NCBI RefSeq assembly: GCF_019104765.1
Contig: NZ_JAHRXJ010000011.1
Location: 310,001-374,000, forward strand
Length of the DNA: 64,000 nucleotides
Reading direction: 5' to 3'
Source of the DNA: Synechococcus sp. HK05
Lineage (GTDB): Bacteria; Cyanobacteriota; Cyanobacteriia; PCC-6307; Cyanobiaceae
Part shown: in pieces, positions 47,275-58,620 of the stretch
Position numbering within the stretch: the first letter of the stretch is position 1
Layout of the letters: each line of letters opens with the position of its first letter
Notes under the pieces: generated by a model
Told to the model about the DNA's origin: nothing
The model's input: only the letters and a program-made list of their open reading frames with translations
The model's database searches: none
Translations under genes and position numbers: made by a program

Positions 47275-48315
47275 TTAGAGGGGCGGTTGCTCCTGGCTGC
47301 GGTACAGCTCACGATGCGGGTTGGCATCCGGGAGCCAGTAGCTGATGTCTTCATGCCAGTAGGGAGTGCCTTCCAAGCGGCTGGAGCTGAGCTTGGTGGA
47401 GGCCATCGCGCTCACCAGAGCGCCCATATCCACCGGCGAGAGGTCGGTTAGCACGTCTTTGCCGGCGATGCTCATCAGCTCCGGCAGGCGGGTGGCCATG
47501 GCGGGATTGGCCAGCTTCTTGAACACCTCTTTGAGCACCAGCTTCTGGCGCTCCATCCGGCCGATGTCGCCGAGCTCGTCGTGGCGGAAGCGCAGGAAGC
47601 CTTCCAGGGCTTCGCCCTTGAGCAGTTGCTGGCCGGGATAGAGATCGATGTACAGCCCCTGGCTGTTGTCCACGTAGTACATCCGCTTCGGCACATCCAC
47701 GTCCACCCCGCCGATGGCATCCGCCAGGCGCTGCACGGCATTGAGGTTGAGCACCAGGTAGCGATCCACCTTGGCGGAGAGCAGTTTGCTCAGCTCCTGC
47801 TTCACCATGTCGGGCCCGCCGCTGCTGTACAGCGCGTTGGCCTTCATCACGCCGTAGCGGTCGGATTCGATGAAGGTGTCGCGCGGCACCTGGGTGAGCT
47901 CAGTCCGGCCATCGCGCAGCTGCACGGTGAACATCACGTCGGTGTTGGTGCTCACGTGGTCGGTGCCCAGCACCACGATGCGCCGGTCGCCCATGCCGGC
48001 CGGTGCCACCAGCGAACCGATCACGTTGCTGGGGTGATGCAGGCCCGCCACCAGGCCGGTGGCGAGGTGAGGGAGCGGGCCATTGAGGCCGTAGCCCAGG
48101 CCGATGCCGGCGAGGAATAGAGGCAGCCGCGGCAGGCCGCTTTTCGCTGGTTTGGCGTTTTTAGGGCGCCGCCGCTGGTCCAGCGGCGTGACCGTGGCCT
48201 TGTCGCGGGAGGGCGCCGCGCCGCGCCGGCCCTGGCGCTGCTGCTGCTCCACAGGCTTCAGCCGCCCGCGGGCATCGCGGCGACGGGGAGCGGGATTGGG
48301 CTGAGCCTGCGACAT
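47275..48315 (-). CDS. LytR-CpsA-Psr (LCP) family protein
   Basis: LCP enzymes attach lipid-linked glycopolymers to peptidoglycan at the outer face of the membrane. The 346-residue protein has a basic, disordered cytoplasmic start (about 1-58), one membrane segment (LPLFLAGIGLGYGLNG, about 62-77) and an LCP domain with VLGTDHVSTNTDVMFTVQL, VPRDTFIE, YSSGGPDMVKQ, GGVDVDVP and FLRFRHDELGDIGRMERQKLVL. These include the Asp and Arg residues that bind the prenyl-phosphate substrate. The polymer it attaches is unknown. Start chosen at MSQAQPNP. Confidence 0.9.
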   Translation of the reverse strand: MSQAQPNPAPRRRDARGRLKPVEQQQRQGRRGAAPSRDKATVTPLDQRRRPKNAKPAKSGLPRLPLFLAGIGLGYGLNGPLPHLATGLVAGLHHPSNVIGSLVAPAGMGDRRIVVLGTDHVSTNTDVMFTVQLRDGRTELTQVPRDTFIESDRYGVMKANALYSSGGPDMVKQELSKLLSAKVDRYLVLNLNAVQRLADAIGGVDVDVPKRMYYVDNSQGLYIDLYPGQQLLKGEALEGFLRFRHDELGDIGRMERQKLVLKEVFKKLANPAMATRLPELMSIAGKDVLTDLSPVDMGALVSAMASTKLSSSRLEGTPYWHEDISYWLPDANPHRELYRSQEQPPL

Positions 48316-48392
48316 GGACGGTGTGCGTGGCCGCACCGTATCGCGCGTCTTCCCTTGTGGCCAGAGGCATCTGGGCCTCTCGCCCAGCTGGA

Positions 48393-49583
48393 TCAGCGGC
48401 CCGGGAGCACCGTGATGGCGGCCGCGGCCTGATCGGCCTTCGCGCGCGCCTCCTCCAGGCTGGCGCCACTGGCCAGGGCGACACCCATGCGCCGGTGGGG
48501 GCGTGCATCGGGTTTGCCGAACAGCAGCACCTGCACATCCACCTCTTCGAGAGCCTGATCCAGGCCGCTGAAGGCCACACTCTCACTGGCTTGTTGCGCC
48601 AGGATCACCCGGCTGGCGGCCGGGCCTGTGGAGCGGATTTCCGGGATCGGTAGCCCCAGCACCGCCCGCAGGTGCAGTTCGAATTCGCTCAGGTTCTGGC
48701 CGGCGAGCGTGACCAAGCCGGTGTCGTGGGGGCGGGGGGAGAGTTCCGAGAACACCACCTCACTGCCGCCGTCGGCGGTGCGGCACACGAAAAACTCCAC
48801 CCCGAAGATGCCGGCCCCGCCGAGGTTGTCGGTCACCAGGCGCGCCATGCTCTGGGCGGCGGCCAGTTGCTCCCACTCCAGATGAGCCGGCTGCCAGCTG
48901 CACTGGTAGTCGCCCCGCTCCTGGATGTGACCGATGGGCGGGCAGAACAACGTGGGGCCCTGCCACTGCTTCACGGTGAGCAGGGTGATCTCCTGCTCAA
49001 AGTGGAGAAACTCCTCCACGATCACCCGCGCGCCACTGCCGCGGGCGCCGGCCATCGCTGCCTCCCAGGCGGCGGTGATGCCATCGGGGCCCTCCACCAC
49101 GCTCTGGCCTTTGCCGGAGGAGCTCATCACCGGCTTCACCACCACCGGCCAGCCCAGAGGCGCGGCGGCGGCGGCCAAGTCTTCGGCGCTTTCGGCGTAG
49201 GCGAAGCGGGCGGTGCGTAGCCCCAGCTCCGTGGCGGCGAGATCGCGGATCCGATCGCGGTTCATCGTGACCGCCGTGGCCCGTGCCGTGGGGATCACGG
49301 TGATGCCGCCGGATTCCAGCTCCGCCAGGGCATCCACGGCCAGCGCTTCAATTTCCGGGATCACCACATCCGGCTGATGGCGGCGCACCACAGCCTTGAG
49401 GGCCTCGGGGTCGGTCATGGCCACCACCTCGGCTTGATCGGCCACCTGCATCGCCGGTGCGCCGGCGTAGCGATCCACCGCGATCACCCGGCAGCCCAGT
49501 CGCTGGGCGGCAATCGCCACCTCTTTGCCCAGTTCCCCGCTGCCCAGCAACATCAGCGTGCGCGGAAACGTGGGGCTGGCCAT
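48393..49583 (-). CDS. purT: Formate-dependent phosphoribosylglycinamide formyltransferase
   Basis: Uses formate and ATP to formylate glycinamide ribonucleotide in purine synthesis. The 396-residue ATP-grasp protein has GSGELGKEVAIAAQRLG (about 13-29), VIPEIEALAVDAL, VVVKPVMSSSGKGQSVV (ATP binding), FGVEFFVCR and SELSPRPHDTGLVTL. The ATG starting MASPTFPRT was chosen because the upstream frame is low-complexity. PurU, the formate-generating enzyme, is encoded later in this window. Confidence 0.94.
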   Translation of the reverse strand: MASPTFPRTLMLLGSGELGKEVAIAAQRLGCRVIAVDRYAGAPAMQVADQAEVVAMTDPEALKAVVRRHQPDVVIPEIEALAVDALAELESGGITVIPTARATAVTMNRDRIRDLAATELGLRTARFAYAESAEDLAAAAAPLGWPVVVKPVMSSSGKGQSVVEGPDGITAAWEAAMAGARGSGARVIVEEFLHFEQEITLLTVKQWQGPTLFCPPIGHIQERGDYQCSWQPAHLEWEQLAAAQSMARLVTDNLGGAGIFGVEFFVCRTADGGSEVVFSELSPRPHDTGLVTLAGQNLSEFELHLRAVLGLPIPEIRSTGPAASRVILAQQASESVAFSGLDQALEEVDVQVLLFGKPDARPHRRMGVALASGASLEEARAKADQAAAAITVLPGR

Positions 49584-49633
49584 GGCCGCGGCTGAGGCGA
49601 GAGACTGCACCGATCCTGCCCCGGCGCCCCCCT

Positions 49634-49804
49634 GTGCTGCAGTTCCTCCCATTGGCCTACGCCACAGCTGGTGATGCCGCCGATGGTTTGCTCAATGGGT
49701 TGAGCATCGAGAGTTTGCAGCGCTGGACTCTGGTGTATCTGGGGATCTCAGCCCTGGCCTTCATCGTGGTCTGGTTGGTGGGCTACCTGCGCCGGCCTGG
49801 TTGA
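49634..49804 (+). CDS. Small single-helix membrane protein (56 residues), unknown
   Basis: From a GTG the frame reads MLQFLPLAYATAGDAADGLLNGLSIESLQRW (in parts), then one membrane helix (LVYLGISALAFIVVWLVGYL) and a short basic end, LRRPG. The layout resembles small thylakoid membrane subunits, but I do not recognise a family. It is divergent from purT with 50 bases between the starts. Confidence 0.55.
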   Translation: MLQFLPLAYATAGDAADGLLNGLSIESLQRWTLVYLGISALAFIVVWLVGYLRRPG

Positions 49805-49827
49805 GCCGTCGGACCAGGCCGGACGAA

Positions 49828-50070
49828 TCAGCCCTGATCGATCAGATCCAGCTGCCGCACCGGCGACTGCTCATCGATGAAGCCGTAAGCGGCGAACACG
49901 GAGGCATCGTTGTGGGTGATGTGCTGGCCATCGCTGTGGCGCTCCAGCACGAATCCTTCGGCCGCCATCCGCCGCATCAGCGCGGCTGCTTCTTCAAAGC
50001 GCGCCGCCATCGCCTCAAGGCTGGCGCAATCAGCCGTGAGACCAGCCTCCTTCCAGGTGAAGTACGCCAT
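49828..50070 (-). CDS. Small protein of unknown function (80 residues) coupled to mraY
   Basis: The protein [21 protein letters not shown] contains a helix (AARFEEAAALMRRMAAEGF) and a polar C-terminus (ERHSDGQHITHND, FAAYGFIDEQSPVRQLDL). No membrane segment is seen. Its ATG shares one base with the mraY stop (TGATG), a sign of translational coupling. No known domain. Confidence 0.65.
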   Translation of the reverse strand: MAYFTWKEAGLTADCASLEAMAARFEEAAALMRRMAAEGFVLERHSDGQHITHNDASVFAAYGFIDEQSPVRQLDLIDQG

Positions 50071-51134
50071 CAGGGGAGCAGCACCAGTCCCAGCACCACC
50101 AGTATCAGGCTGATCAGCCAGAAGCCCACCACCACTTGCTGCTCGCTGGCGCCGCCCAGCTCGAAGTGGTGATGCAGCGGGGCCATGCGGAACACCCGCC
50201 GGCCCTGGCCGGTGGCCGGGTTTTTGGTGGCCTTGAACACCCATACCTGCACGATCACCGAGAGCGATTCGGCGAGGAATACACCCCCCATCAGCAGCAG
50301 CGGCCAGAGGCTGTTGCTCAGCAGCGCCACCGCTGCCAGGGCTGCGCCCATGGCCAGGGAGCCCGTGTCACCCATGAAGACCCGGGCCGGGTGGCGGTTG
50401 AACAGCAGGAAGCCCAGCCAGCAGCCCGCCATGGCAGCGCAGAAACCGGCCATGGCGGGATCGCCTTCATGGCCCCGCAGCATCAGCTGCACGCCGAGAC
50501 CGCTGAACACGATGGCGCCGCAGCCGGCGGCCAGTCCATCGAGGCCATCGGTGAGGTTGGTGGCGTTGCTCTCCGCCAGAAACACAAACAATCCGAGCGG
50601 CCAGATCAGCAGTCCCAGGGGCAGGACCCAGCCCAGGGGCAGGGCAATCGCCGCTCCGATCTGCTGGTCCCAGTGGGCCCAGGCCAGAAACCCGATGGCG
50701 CCTAGGGCCTGCAGCAGCAATTTGCCGCGGGGGCTCAGGCCGGTGTTGTGGCGTTTGGTGAGGCTGCGCCAGTCGTCGACTGCGCCGATCGCCATGGTGG
50801 CCAGGGTGATCGCCGCCACCGCCAGCAGCCGCTGATCGGCTGGGGCCACCAGGCCTCCGGCGATGACCCCCACCGGCACCACCAGCAGGCCGCCCATGGT
50901 GGGCGTGCCCGCCTTGCTCTGGTGCGCCTGGGGGCCCTCCTCGCGGATCACCTGCCCCAGCTTGAGCCGGCGTAGCTGCGGCACTCCCCAAGCGCAGAGC
51001 AGGCTGCTCACCACAGCGCTGATCAGCAACGGCGGCACCAGCTGTGGGGCCTGGCTGAACCAGTCGCACAGGGCACTCAGCCCCAACAGCAACAAGCCCA
51101 GCAACAGCGCCAGGGAGCGGCTGTTGCTGGGCAT
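50070..51134 (-). CDS. mraY: Phospho-N-acetylmuramoyl-pentapeptide transferase
   Basis: Transfers phospho-MurNAc-pentapeptide to undecaprenyl phosphate, making lipid I. The 354-residue protein has about ten membrane helices and the catalytic loops [75 protein letters not shown], and [11 protein letters not shown]. It starts at [13 protein letters not shown], and another candidate lies 30 bases upstream. It stands apart from murC-murB and has only small unknown genes beside it. Confidence 0.96.
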   Translation of the reverse strand: MPSNSRSLALLLGLLLLGLSALCDWFSQAPQLVPPLLISAVVSSLLCAWGVPQLRRLKLGQVIREEGPQAHQSKAGTPTMGGLLVVPVGVIAGGLVAPADQRLLAVAAITLATMAIGAVDDWRSLTKRHNTGLSPRGKLLLQALGAIGFLAWAHWDQQIGAAIALPLGWVLPLGLLIWPLGLFVFLAESNATNLTDGLDGLAAGCGAIVFSGLGVQLMLRGHEGDPAMAGFCAAMAGCWLGFLLFNRHPARVFMGDTGSLAMGAALAAVALLSNSLWPLLLMGGVFLAESLSVIVQVWVFKATKNPATGQGRRVFRMAPLHHHFELGGASEQQVVVGFWLISLILVVLGLVLLP

Positions 51135-51177
51135 GGAGGCGATCAGCCTGGTGGGGGAGATCAAGGGGCTGAGGAGA

Positions 51178-51453
51178 TCAGTCTTCCCAGTCTTCCTCGT
51201 TCTGCTCGTCGGCGGCGTTGTAATCCTCTTTCTCGCCCATCAGTGCGGAAAGCTCTTCCTCTTCCACCGTGCTCACATCGCTGCTGGCGGTTTCCTCATC
51301 GGCCACCAGGCGGCCGCTGGTTTCCAGCCAGCTCAGCAGGTCTGGCTCTTCACGCAGGGGCAGCACCGGTGCCGGCTCGTTGCGCCCGTAGCGGGTCAGC
51401 GAGGGGTTGATGCCATCCAACTGGCTGAGGCTGGTGCTGAGGTTGCTGCTCAT
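51178..51453 (-). CDS. DUF3134-family small acidic protein
   Basis: The 91-residue protein begins [16 protein letters not shown] and contains [29 protein letters not shown] (in parts), which I associate with DUF3134 from cyanobacteria; the Leu-Leu-x-Trp-Leu-Glu core is the recognisable part. The C-terminal half is strongly acidic and probably disordered ([23 protein letters not shown]). It reads into mraY, 43 bases downstream. Function unknown. Confidence 0.72.
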   Translation of the reverse strand: MSSNLSTSLSQLDGINPSLTRYGRNEPAPVLPLREEPDLLSWLETSGRLVADEETASSDVSTVEEEELSALMGEKEDYNAADEQNEEDWED

Positions 51454-51512
51454 ATGGCTATCGGGGAGGGCACGGGTTGAGCGCGGGCGGCACGTGCGGC
51501 TTGCGGCCCGGC

Positions 51513-51830
51513 GTGTGCCAATCGACCATCCTAACGGAGTCCCCTGCAACGATCGATCTGGCTCACCCCACCACGCCCCTCTGGCGGGCCCTGTTGGGGC
51601 CGTGGTTGCTGGCCCTGGCCGTGAGCGCAGCCCTGGTGGCGGCCGGCCGGCACTGGCCTACGCCCCTGCTGCAGCAACCCTGGGCTTTGGCGAATCCAGG
51701 CCTGCCGGCGCTGCTGGCCCTGCTGTTGGTGCTGCTCCCACCAGCGCTGATGGCGGCCCTGCTGCTCGCGCGCCTGTGGCGCCACCACGACAGGGGAGAA
51801 TCGATCGATTGCGCGCATGGAGAGCGTTGA
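51513..51830 (+). CDS. Small membrane protein coupled to argG, unknown function
   Basis: The frame has no ATG. From GTG it would give about 105 residues: [20 protein letters not shown], then two membrane helices ([19 protein letters not shown] and [22 protein letters not shown]), and a charged tail, [15 protein letters not shown]. Its stop and the argG ATG overlap as TGATG, which supports real translation. TTG codons upstream are alternative starts. No known domain. Confidence 0.5.
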   Translation: MCQSTILTESPATIDLAHPTTPLWRALLGPWLLALAVSAALVAAGRHWPTPLLQQPWALANPGLPALLALLLVLLPPALMAALLLARLWRHHDRGESIDCAHGER

Positions 51831-53029
51831 TGGGCCGGGCCAAGAAGGCGGTACTCGCGTATTCCGGCGGTGTGGACACCAGCGTCTGCATCCCTTATCT
51901 GAAAAACGAGTGGGGCGTGGAGGAGGTGATCACCTTCGCTGCCGACCTCGGCCAGGGCGATGAGCTGGAGCCGATCCGCCAGAAAGCCCTCGATTCCGGG
52001 GCCAGCCAGTCGATCGTGGGCGATCTCATCGAGCCGTTCATCCGTGAGTTCGCCTTCCCGGCGATCCGTGCCAACGCCCTCTACGAAGGCCGCTACCCCC
52101 TCTCCACCGCCCTAGCCCGGCCGCTGATTGCCCGCCGCCTGGTAGAGATCGCCCGCGAGGTGGGTGCCGATGCTGTGGCCCATGGCTGCACCGGCAAGGG
52201 CAACGACCAGGTGCGTTTCGATGTGGCGATCGGCGCCCTCGCCCCTGATCTGAAGGTGCTCACCCCGGCGCGGGAATGGGGCATGAGCCGCGAGGAAACC
52301 ATCGCCTATGGCGAGCGCTGCGGCATCCCCTCACCGGTGAGCAAGAAGTCGCCCTATTCGATCGACCTCAACCTGCTGGGTCGCTCGATTGAGGCGGGCC
52401 CGCTGGAGGATCCCAACGTGGAGCCCCCCGAGGAGATCTACGCCCTCACGGTGAGCGTGGAGGCGGCGCCCGAGCAGGCTCAGGTGGTGGAGATCGGCTT
52501 TGAACAGGGCAACCCGGTGAGCATCGATGGCATGCGCCTCGACCCGGTGAGCCTGATCCGCCGCGCCAATGAGCTGGCTGGCAGCCATGGCTTCGGCCGC
52601 CTCGACATGATCGAGAACCGGGTGGTGGGCATCAAGAGCCGCGAGATCTACGAAACCCCGGGTTTGCTGCTGCTGATCAAGGCCCACCAGGAACTGGAGA
52701 GCCTCACCCTCGCTGCCGATGTGCTGCGCAGCAAGCGCCAGCTCGAGCAGCAGTGGGCCGACCAGGTGTATCAGGGCCTTTGGTATGGCCCGCTCAAGGA
52801 TGCCCTCGATGGCTTCATCGAGCGCACCCAGCGCACCGTGAACGGCACCGTGAAGGTGAAGCTGCACAAGGGCAACGCCACCGTGGTGGGCCGCAGCAGC
52901 GCCAACAGCCTCTATGTGCCCGATATGGCCACCTACGACGCTGGCGATCAGTTCGACCACCGCGCCGCTGAGGGCTTCATCTACGTGTGGGGTCTGCCCA
53001 CCCGTCTCTGGGCGGCCAGCCAGCGCTGA
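51830..53029 (+). CDS. argG: Argininosuccinate synthase
   Basis: Joins citrulline and aspartate with ATP in arginine synthesis. The 399-residue protein begins [21 protein letters not shown] with the PP-loop AYSGGVDTS (about 9-17), then [43 protein letters not shown] and [16 protein letters not shown]. All are characteristic. A GGAGAG sits before the start. The start overlaps the stop of the small upstream membrane protein gene. Confidence 0.97.
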   Translation: MGRAKKAVLAYSGGVDTSVCIPYLKNEWGVEEVITFAADLGQGDELEPIRQKALDSGASQSIVGDLIEPFIREFAFPAIRANALYEGRYPLSTALARPLIARRLVEIAREVGADAVAHGCTGKGNDQVRFDVAIGALAPDLKVLTPAREWGMSREETIAYGERCGIPSPVSKKSPYSIDLNLLGRSIEAGPLEDPNVEPPEEIYALTVSVEAAPEQAQVVEIGFEQGNPVSIDGMRLDPVSLIRRANELAGSHGFGRLDMIENRVVGIKSREIYETPGLLLLIKAHQELESLTLAADVLRSKRQLEQQWADQVYQGLWYGPLKDALDGFIERTQRTVNGTVKVKLHKGNATVVGRSSANSLYVPDMATYDAGDQFDHRAAEGFIYVWGLPTRLWAASQR

Positions 53030-53045
53030 GTTCAGGTCTGTTGAA

Positions 53046-53429
53046 TCAAGCGGCGCGTGGGCTCTGGCGATCCGCCCGGCCCATGCGCCGGATCGGCGGC
53101 CGGCTCGGTAGAGGCGGTAAGGCCAGGCTGCCCTGATTGGCGCCGTCGGGGTTAAACCGCAAGCGCACCTCACCCGGCACGGGCGCCAGCAGTTGGATCT
53201 GCTGGCGCAGTTCAGCGTTGTCGTCGAGCAATCGCTCTTGCCGCTCCAGCACCGGTTGCAGGCGCTGCTCAAACTTGCGCTCGAAGATCTCGGGAATCTC
53301 TTCGAGCAGTGCTTCGAGCTCGGCGATGTGTAGCCGTGCTTCTGCCAGTTTGCGCTCAGCCGTGGCCAGGGCCAGCTGCAACGGAAGCTCGCTGGCCTCT
53401 TGCGGCTGCTCGGTGATTAGTTCCTCCAC
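53046..53429 (-). CDS. Coiled-coil protein of unknown function (127 residues)
   Basis: From a GTG start the protein MEELITEQPQEASELPLQLA continues as a long helix with heptads (ATAERKLAEARLHIAELEALL, FERKFEQRLQPVLERQERLLDDNAELRQQIQLL, in parts) and ends with a short segment VRLRFNPDGANQGSLALPPLP. It is probably a soluble dimer. It lies downstream of the rpsF terminator and is convergent with argG at 16 bases. No recognised family. Confidence 0.6.
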   Translation of the reverse strand: MEELITEQPQEASELPLQLALATAERKLAEARLHIAELEALLEEIPEIFERKFEQRLQPVLERQERLLDDNAELRQQIQLLAPVPGEVRLRFNPDGANQGSLALPPLPSRPPIRRMGRADRQSPRAA

Positions 53430-53447
53430 CGCTAACCGCCCAGCTAT

Positions 53448-53483
53448 AAAAAACCGACCAAACCTTAACCAAGGCCTGGTCGG
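53448..53483 (-). terminator. Rho-independent terminator of rpsF
   Basis: On the minus strand, CCGACCA pairs with TGGTCGG, with a nested inner stem CCTT-GGTT-AAGG, directly followed by six T's. It lies 22 bases after the rpsF stop. Confidence 0.85.
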
Positions 53484-53504
53484 GATTCAAGCTGCTGGAA
53501 GCGA

Positions 53505-53873
53505 TCAGGCTTCGCTGGTCTGCAGGGCAGCAGCGTCACTGGTGGCCTGGGCTACGGGGCCGCTGCGGGGAGCAGGCAGGGGGCCGTCTTGCTTCACGGT
53601 GAGGTAGCGAATCACGTCTTCGCTGATGCGCATCGCCTTCTCGAGGGTGGCCACCTGTTGGCCGTCGCCGTTGTGGGCGAGCTGCACGTAGATGCCTTCT
53701 TTGTGCTTGGCGATGGGGTAGGCCAGGCGGCGCTTGCCGCGCATCTGGCAATCGAGCACCTCAGCGCCGGCTTCGGTCACCAGATCGCGGTACTTGGTGA
53801 CATGGGTTTCCACCTCTTCCTCCGGAATGTCCGGACGAAGGATGTACATCGTTTCGTAATAGGGCTGCGACAT
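53505..53873 (-). CDS. rpsF: 30S ribosomal protein S6
   Basis: The 122-residue protein begins [21 protein letters not shown] and has the S6 core [28 protein letters not shown] (in parts) and [13 protein letters not shown]. Binds the central domain of 16S rRNA with S18, which is not adjacent here. The C-terminal 25 residues are an Ala/Pro-rich extension. A terminator follows. Confidence 0.97.
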   Translation of the reverse strand: MSQPYYETMYILRPDIPEEEVETHVTKYRDLVTEAGAEVLDCQMRGKRRLAYPIAKHKEGIYVQLAHNGDGQQVATLEKAMRISEDVIRYLTVKQDGPLPAPRSGPVAQATSDAAALQTSEA

Positions 53874-53962
53874 GGCTTGCGCGATCCGACGTGGACGCCG
53901 AAGGGAACGGTGGCTGGTGGGCCGGAGCTAGGCCCCTGCTCTCCAGCGGCGGATCGTCCACC

Positions 53963-54424
53963 CTACAGCTGCATGCGCACCGCTTCCGACAGGCTCGGGA
54001 CGTCGGCTTCCTTGCCGCGTATGCACTGCACCACGGCGAACACCAGCAGCACCAGCATTCCCAGGAACACGGTGTTGTCGAGGGTGCGGCCGGCGAAGCC
54101 CATGGCGCGGAGCTGCAGCAGCTGGAAGGCCAGCGACACCACCACCAGCACGATGTCGAGCAGGATCGCCTGCAGCACGTTGAAGCGCAGGTAGTAGGGG
54201 ATGCGCGGGTTCCGCACCACCGCCAGGAACAGCACCAGGAAGAGCAGGAAGCCGCCGAACGGAACCGACCGCTCCAGCAGCAGCACGGGCAGCGCCGGCA
54301 GCATCAGCCACTGCAGCGCCGGAAAGAGGTTGTCGAGCGAACCGGCAAAGGGCAAGGCATCGCTCCAGGGCAGCAGGTAGCCCAGCACCGCCAACAACCG
54401 TTGCCACCAGGGAATGTCGCCCAT
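53963..54424 (-). CDS. Tic20-family membrane protein
   Basis: The 153-residue protein has four hydrophobic helices and the Tic20 pattern near RLLAVLGYLLPWSDALPFAG, VVRNPRIPYYLRFNVLQAILLDIVLVV and DNTVFLGMLVLLVFAVVQCIRGKEADVP (given in parts). Plastid Tic20 is a protein-import channel subunit. The role of the cyanobacterial proteins is not settled. Full-length. The gene is 25 bases from aroE on the same strand. Confidence 0.83.
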   Translation of the reverse strand: MGDIPWWQRLLAVLGYLLPWSDALPFAGSLDNLFPALQWLMLPALPVLLLERSVPFGGFLLFLVLFLAVVRNPRIPYYLRFNVLQAILLDIVLVVVSLAFQLLQLRAMGFAGRTLDNTVFLGMLVLLVFAVVQCIRGKEADVPSLSEAVRMQL

Positions 54425-54448
54425 CGCATGCTCCTCAATGGGCAGAGG

Positions 54449-55378
54449 CTATGGCAGGTGCTCGAGCAGTGCCTGGCGCATCACCGCCACCGGCACCTCC
54501 GGCAGGCCGCTCCACAGGCGCAGGGCCGCTGCCCCTTGTTCCACCAGCATCTCGAGACCATCGAGGCTGCGGCAGCCACGGTTGGCGGCGCGCTGCAGCA
54601 GTTGCGTGGGACGCGGTGTGTAGATGATGTCGTACACGCTGGCGCCGCTCTGCAGGGCGCTCAGCTCGCTGGCGTTGAGCGGGCACGCCTCAGCGGCGGC
54701 GGGGTTGCTGGCTGAGGCCATGCCCACCGGGGTGGTGTTCACCACCAGATCAGCCTCCGCGAGGGCGCCGGTGAGGCTGCCGCTCTCGCTGCTCCAGCTC
54801 AGTGCCTGGAGCTGCGGCGCCCAGGCCCGGCAGTCGTTGAGGAAGGCGTTCAGCGCTTCCGGCCTGCGGCCCGCCAGCTGAATGCTGCCGAAACCCAGCT
54901 CCACCAGGCCCGCCACCACAGCGCGGGCGCTGCCGCCGCAGCCCAGCACCACGGCCCGCTTGCCGCTCCAGTCGGTCCCCTCCCGGCGCAGTGGCGCGCA
55001 GAAGCCTTCCACATCGGTGTTGGTGCCGTGCCAGCCGCCGCCAGGCAGCGGCACCAGCGCGTTCACGGCCCCCAGCCGTTCCGCCAGGGGGCTCAGCTCG
55101 CGGCAGAGGGCGGCCACCGCCTGTTTATGGGGGATGGTCACGTTGAGGCCGCGGCAGCCCATCGCTTCCAGGCCGCGCACCACGGCGGCTAGTTCGCCAG
55201 CGGGAGCCGGAAGGGCCAGGAACACCCAATCGAGCCCCAGCGCCTGCAGCGCCGCGTTCTGCATCACCGGCGAGAGGGAGTGGTGCACCGGATCGCCCAA
55301 CACCCCCACAAGGGCAGTGGTGCCGCGAATGCTCGGGAAGCCGGTCACGCTGGGTCGGGTGCTGTTCGGCAACCACAC
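54449..55378 (-). CDS. aroE: Shikimate dehydrogenase
   Basis: NADPH-dependent reduction of 3-dehydroshikimate in the aromatic amino acid pathway. Motifs are [20 protein letters not shown] (shikimate binding), [12 protein letters not shown] with the catalytic Lys, [21 protein letters not shown] (NADP), and [13 protein letters not shown] gives 309 residues including a short N-terminal extension. A second GTG 30 bases on is equally possible. It is divergent from dnaK with 53 bases between. Confidence 0.95.
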   Translation of the reverse strand: MWLPNSTRPSVTGFPSIRGTTALVGVLGDPVHHSLSPVMQNAALQALGLDWVFLALPAPAGELAAVVRGLEAMGCRGLNVTIPHKQAVAALCRELSPLAERLGAVNALVPLPGGGWHGTNTDVEGFCAPLRREGTDWSGKRAVVLGCGGSARAVVAGLVELGFGSIQLAGRRPEALNAFLNDCRAWAPQLQALSWSSESGSLTGALAEADLVVNTTPVGMASASNPAAAEACPLNASELSALQSGASVYDIIYTPRPTQLLQRAANRGCRSLDGLEMLVEQGAAALRLWSGLPEVPVAVMRQALLEHLP

Positions 55379-55431
55379 CTAGCCCCGGAATGGGCCCGCT
55401 GTTGAGGATGCCTCCAGTTCAGAGGACAGTC

Positions 55432-57333
<1,902 letters not shown>

Positions 57334-57353
57334 GCACCGCTCACGGTGTGATC

Positions 57354-57378
57354 ACCCCGGCTTCGGCCGGGGTTTTTT
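57354..57378 (+). terminator. Rho-independent terminator of dnaK
   Basis: Stem ACCCCGGC pairs perfectly with GCCGGGGT across the stable tetraloop TTCG and runs into six T's, 20 bases after the dnaK stop. Confidence 0.92.
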
Positions 57379-57409
57379 CATGCCCATGCCCAGCCCCTCA
57401 GGCATCGGC

Positions 57410-57439
57410 AAAAAAAGAGACGGGTGCGACCCCGTCTCT
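57410..57439 (-). terminator. Rho-independent terminator of pstS
   Basis: On the minus strand AGAGACGGG pairs with CCCGTCTCT across a 6-base loop and is followed by seven T's. It faces the dnaK terminator 31 bases away. Confidence 0.88.
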
Positions 57440-57548
57440 GTGATCTCCCTTGCCCGACCCGTTGCAGGTCGTGAGTGAAGGATGCCGCGGGTTGAGGCCC
57501 GTGGCTGTGTTCTTTGTAACTAGCTGAACAGTGAGTGGCCCGTTGGCC

Positions 57549-58547
57549 TCACTCGCCGATCTTGGCTACAGCGGCCTTGGCCTTCTCGATCACAGGGGCC
57601 GGCATCGTGACGTAACCCAGCTGCGGTGCCTGGGCCTGAGCCTGCTCTGAGAGCATGAAGTTGAAGGCTTTCTTCAGCAGCTCGGCCTTGGTGCCGTTGC
57701 CGTTTTGATAGGCCAGGATCCAGGTGAAGGTCACGATCGGGTAGCCCTTGATCGGATTGGGATTGCCACCGATCAGATCGGGGCCCAGATCGATCGAACC
57801 GAGCGCTTCGCTTTCGCTTTCGCTGCTGGGTTTCACCAGCTCGCCGGAGGCATTGGTGAGGGCCGCGGCTTGCAGCTTGCCTTTCACGTAGGCCGATTCC
57901 ACATAGCCCAGGCCGCCTTCCACCTGGTTGAGCTGGGCCGCTACGCCCTCATTGCCCTTGGCGCCCACGCCGGTGGGCCAGGCCACGGTTTTGGAGGTGC
58001 CAGGGCCGCTCTTCCAGGCATCCGAGATGGCGGCCAGGTGCTTGGTGAAGTTGTAGGTGGTGCCGGAGCCGTCGGAGCGGTGCACCACGGTGATCTTCTT
58101 GTCGGCGCAACCCAGCTGGCTGTAATTGGTGATCTTGCCGAGGAAGATCTCAGCCAGCTGCTGCTGGCTCAGCTTCAGGTCGCAGCCGGGGTTGTTGTAG
58201 GCCACGGCGATCGCACCGGCGGTCATCGGGATCTGCAGCACGCCGCGGCTCACCTTGGCGATGTCTTCGGCCTTCATCGGCGCATCGGAGGCGCCGAAGT
58301 CCACCGTGCCAGCGATGAACTGGCGCACGCCGGCCCCGGAGCCCACCGACTGATAGTTCACCTGAACACCTTGTGAGGCCAGTTCCTGGAACCAGCGCTG
58401 GTAGATGGCGGCGGGGAATGACGCACCCGCACCCGCGAGGCTGCCTTTCACGGAATCGCCACCGCCCATGGAGCAGGAAACGAGGCTGAAGCTGGCGGCG
58501 AGTCCGGCCAGTCCGGTGAGGACTCGAGCGGTGGTGGTTCGGCGCAT
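57549..58547 (-). CDS. pstS: Phosphate ABC transporter substrate-binding protein
   Basis: Periplasmic phosphate-binding lipoprotein of the high-affinity Pst system. The 332-residue protein has a lipobox (SLVSC, Cys25), then GAGASFPAAIYQRWF, VNYQSVGSGAGVRQFIAGTVDFGASDAPM (in parts), HRSDGSGTTYNFTKHL and KGYPIVTFTWILAYQ, with residues of the phosphate pocket. The permease and ATPase genes (pstCAB) are not in this window, so pstS stands alone, as happens in picocyanobacteria with several PstS copies. A Pho-box-like element lies upstream. Confidence 0.95.
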   Translation of the reverse strand: MRRTTTARVLTGLAGLAASFSLVSCSMGGGDSVKGSLAGAGASFPAAIYQRWFQELASQGVQVNYQSVGSGAGVRQFIAGTVDFGASDAPMKAEDIAKVSRGVLQIPMTAGAIAVAYNNPGCDLKLSQQQLAEIFLGKITNYSQLGCADKKITVVHRSDGSGTTYNFTKHLAAISDAWKSGPGTSKTVAWPTGVGAKGNEGVAAQLNQVEGGLGYVESAYVKGKLQAAALTNASGELVKPSSESESEALGSIDLGPDLIGGNPNPIKGYPIVTFTWILAYQNGNGTKAELLKKAFNFMLSEQAQAQAPQLGYVTMPAPVIEKAKAAVAKIGE

Positions 58548-58620
58548 GGTGGAGAAGGTAGTCGTGGAGGCCGTGGGTTCAGCGACCTGCCTTTGACCCT
58601 ATGTACAGCCGGCCAGTGTG

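Noticed and set aside
48316-48392. Possible terminator between purT and the LCP gene
   Set aside because: A short AGAGGC/GCCTCT stem is present without a T tract.
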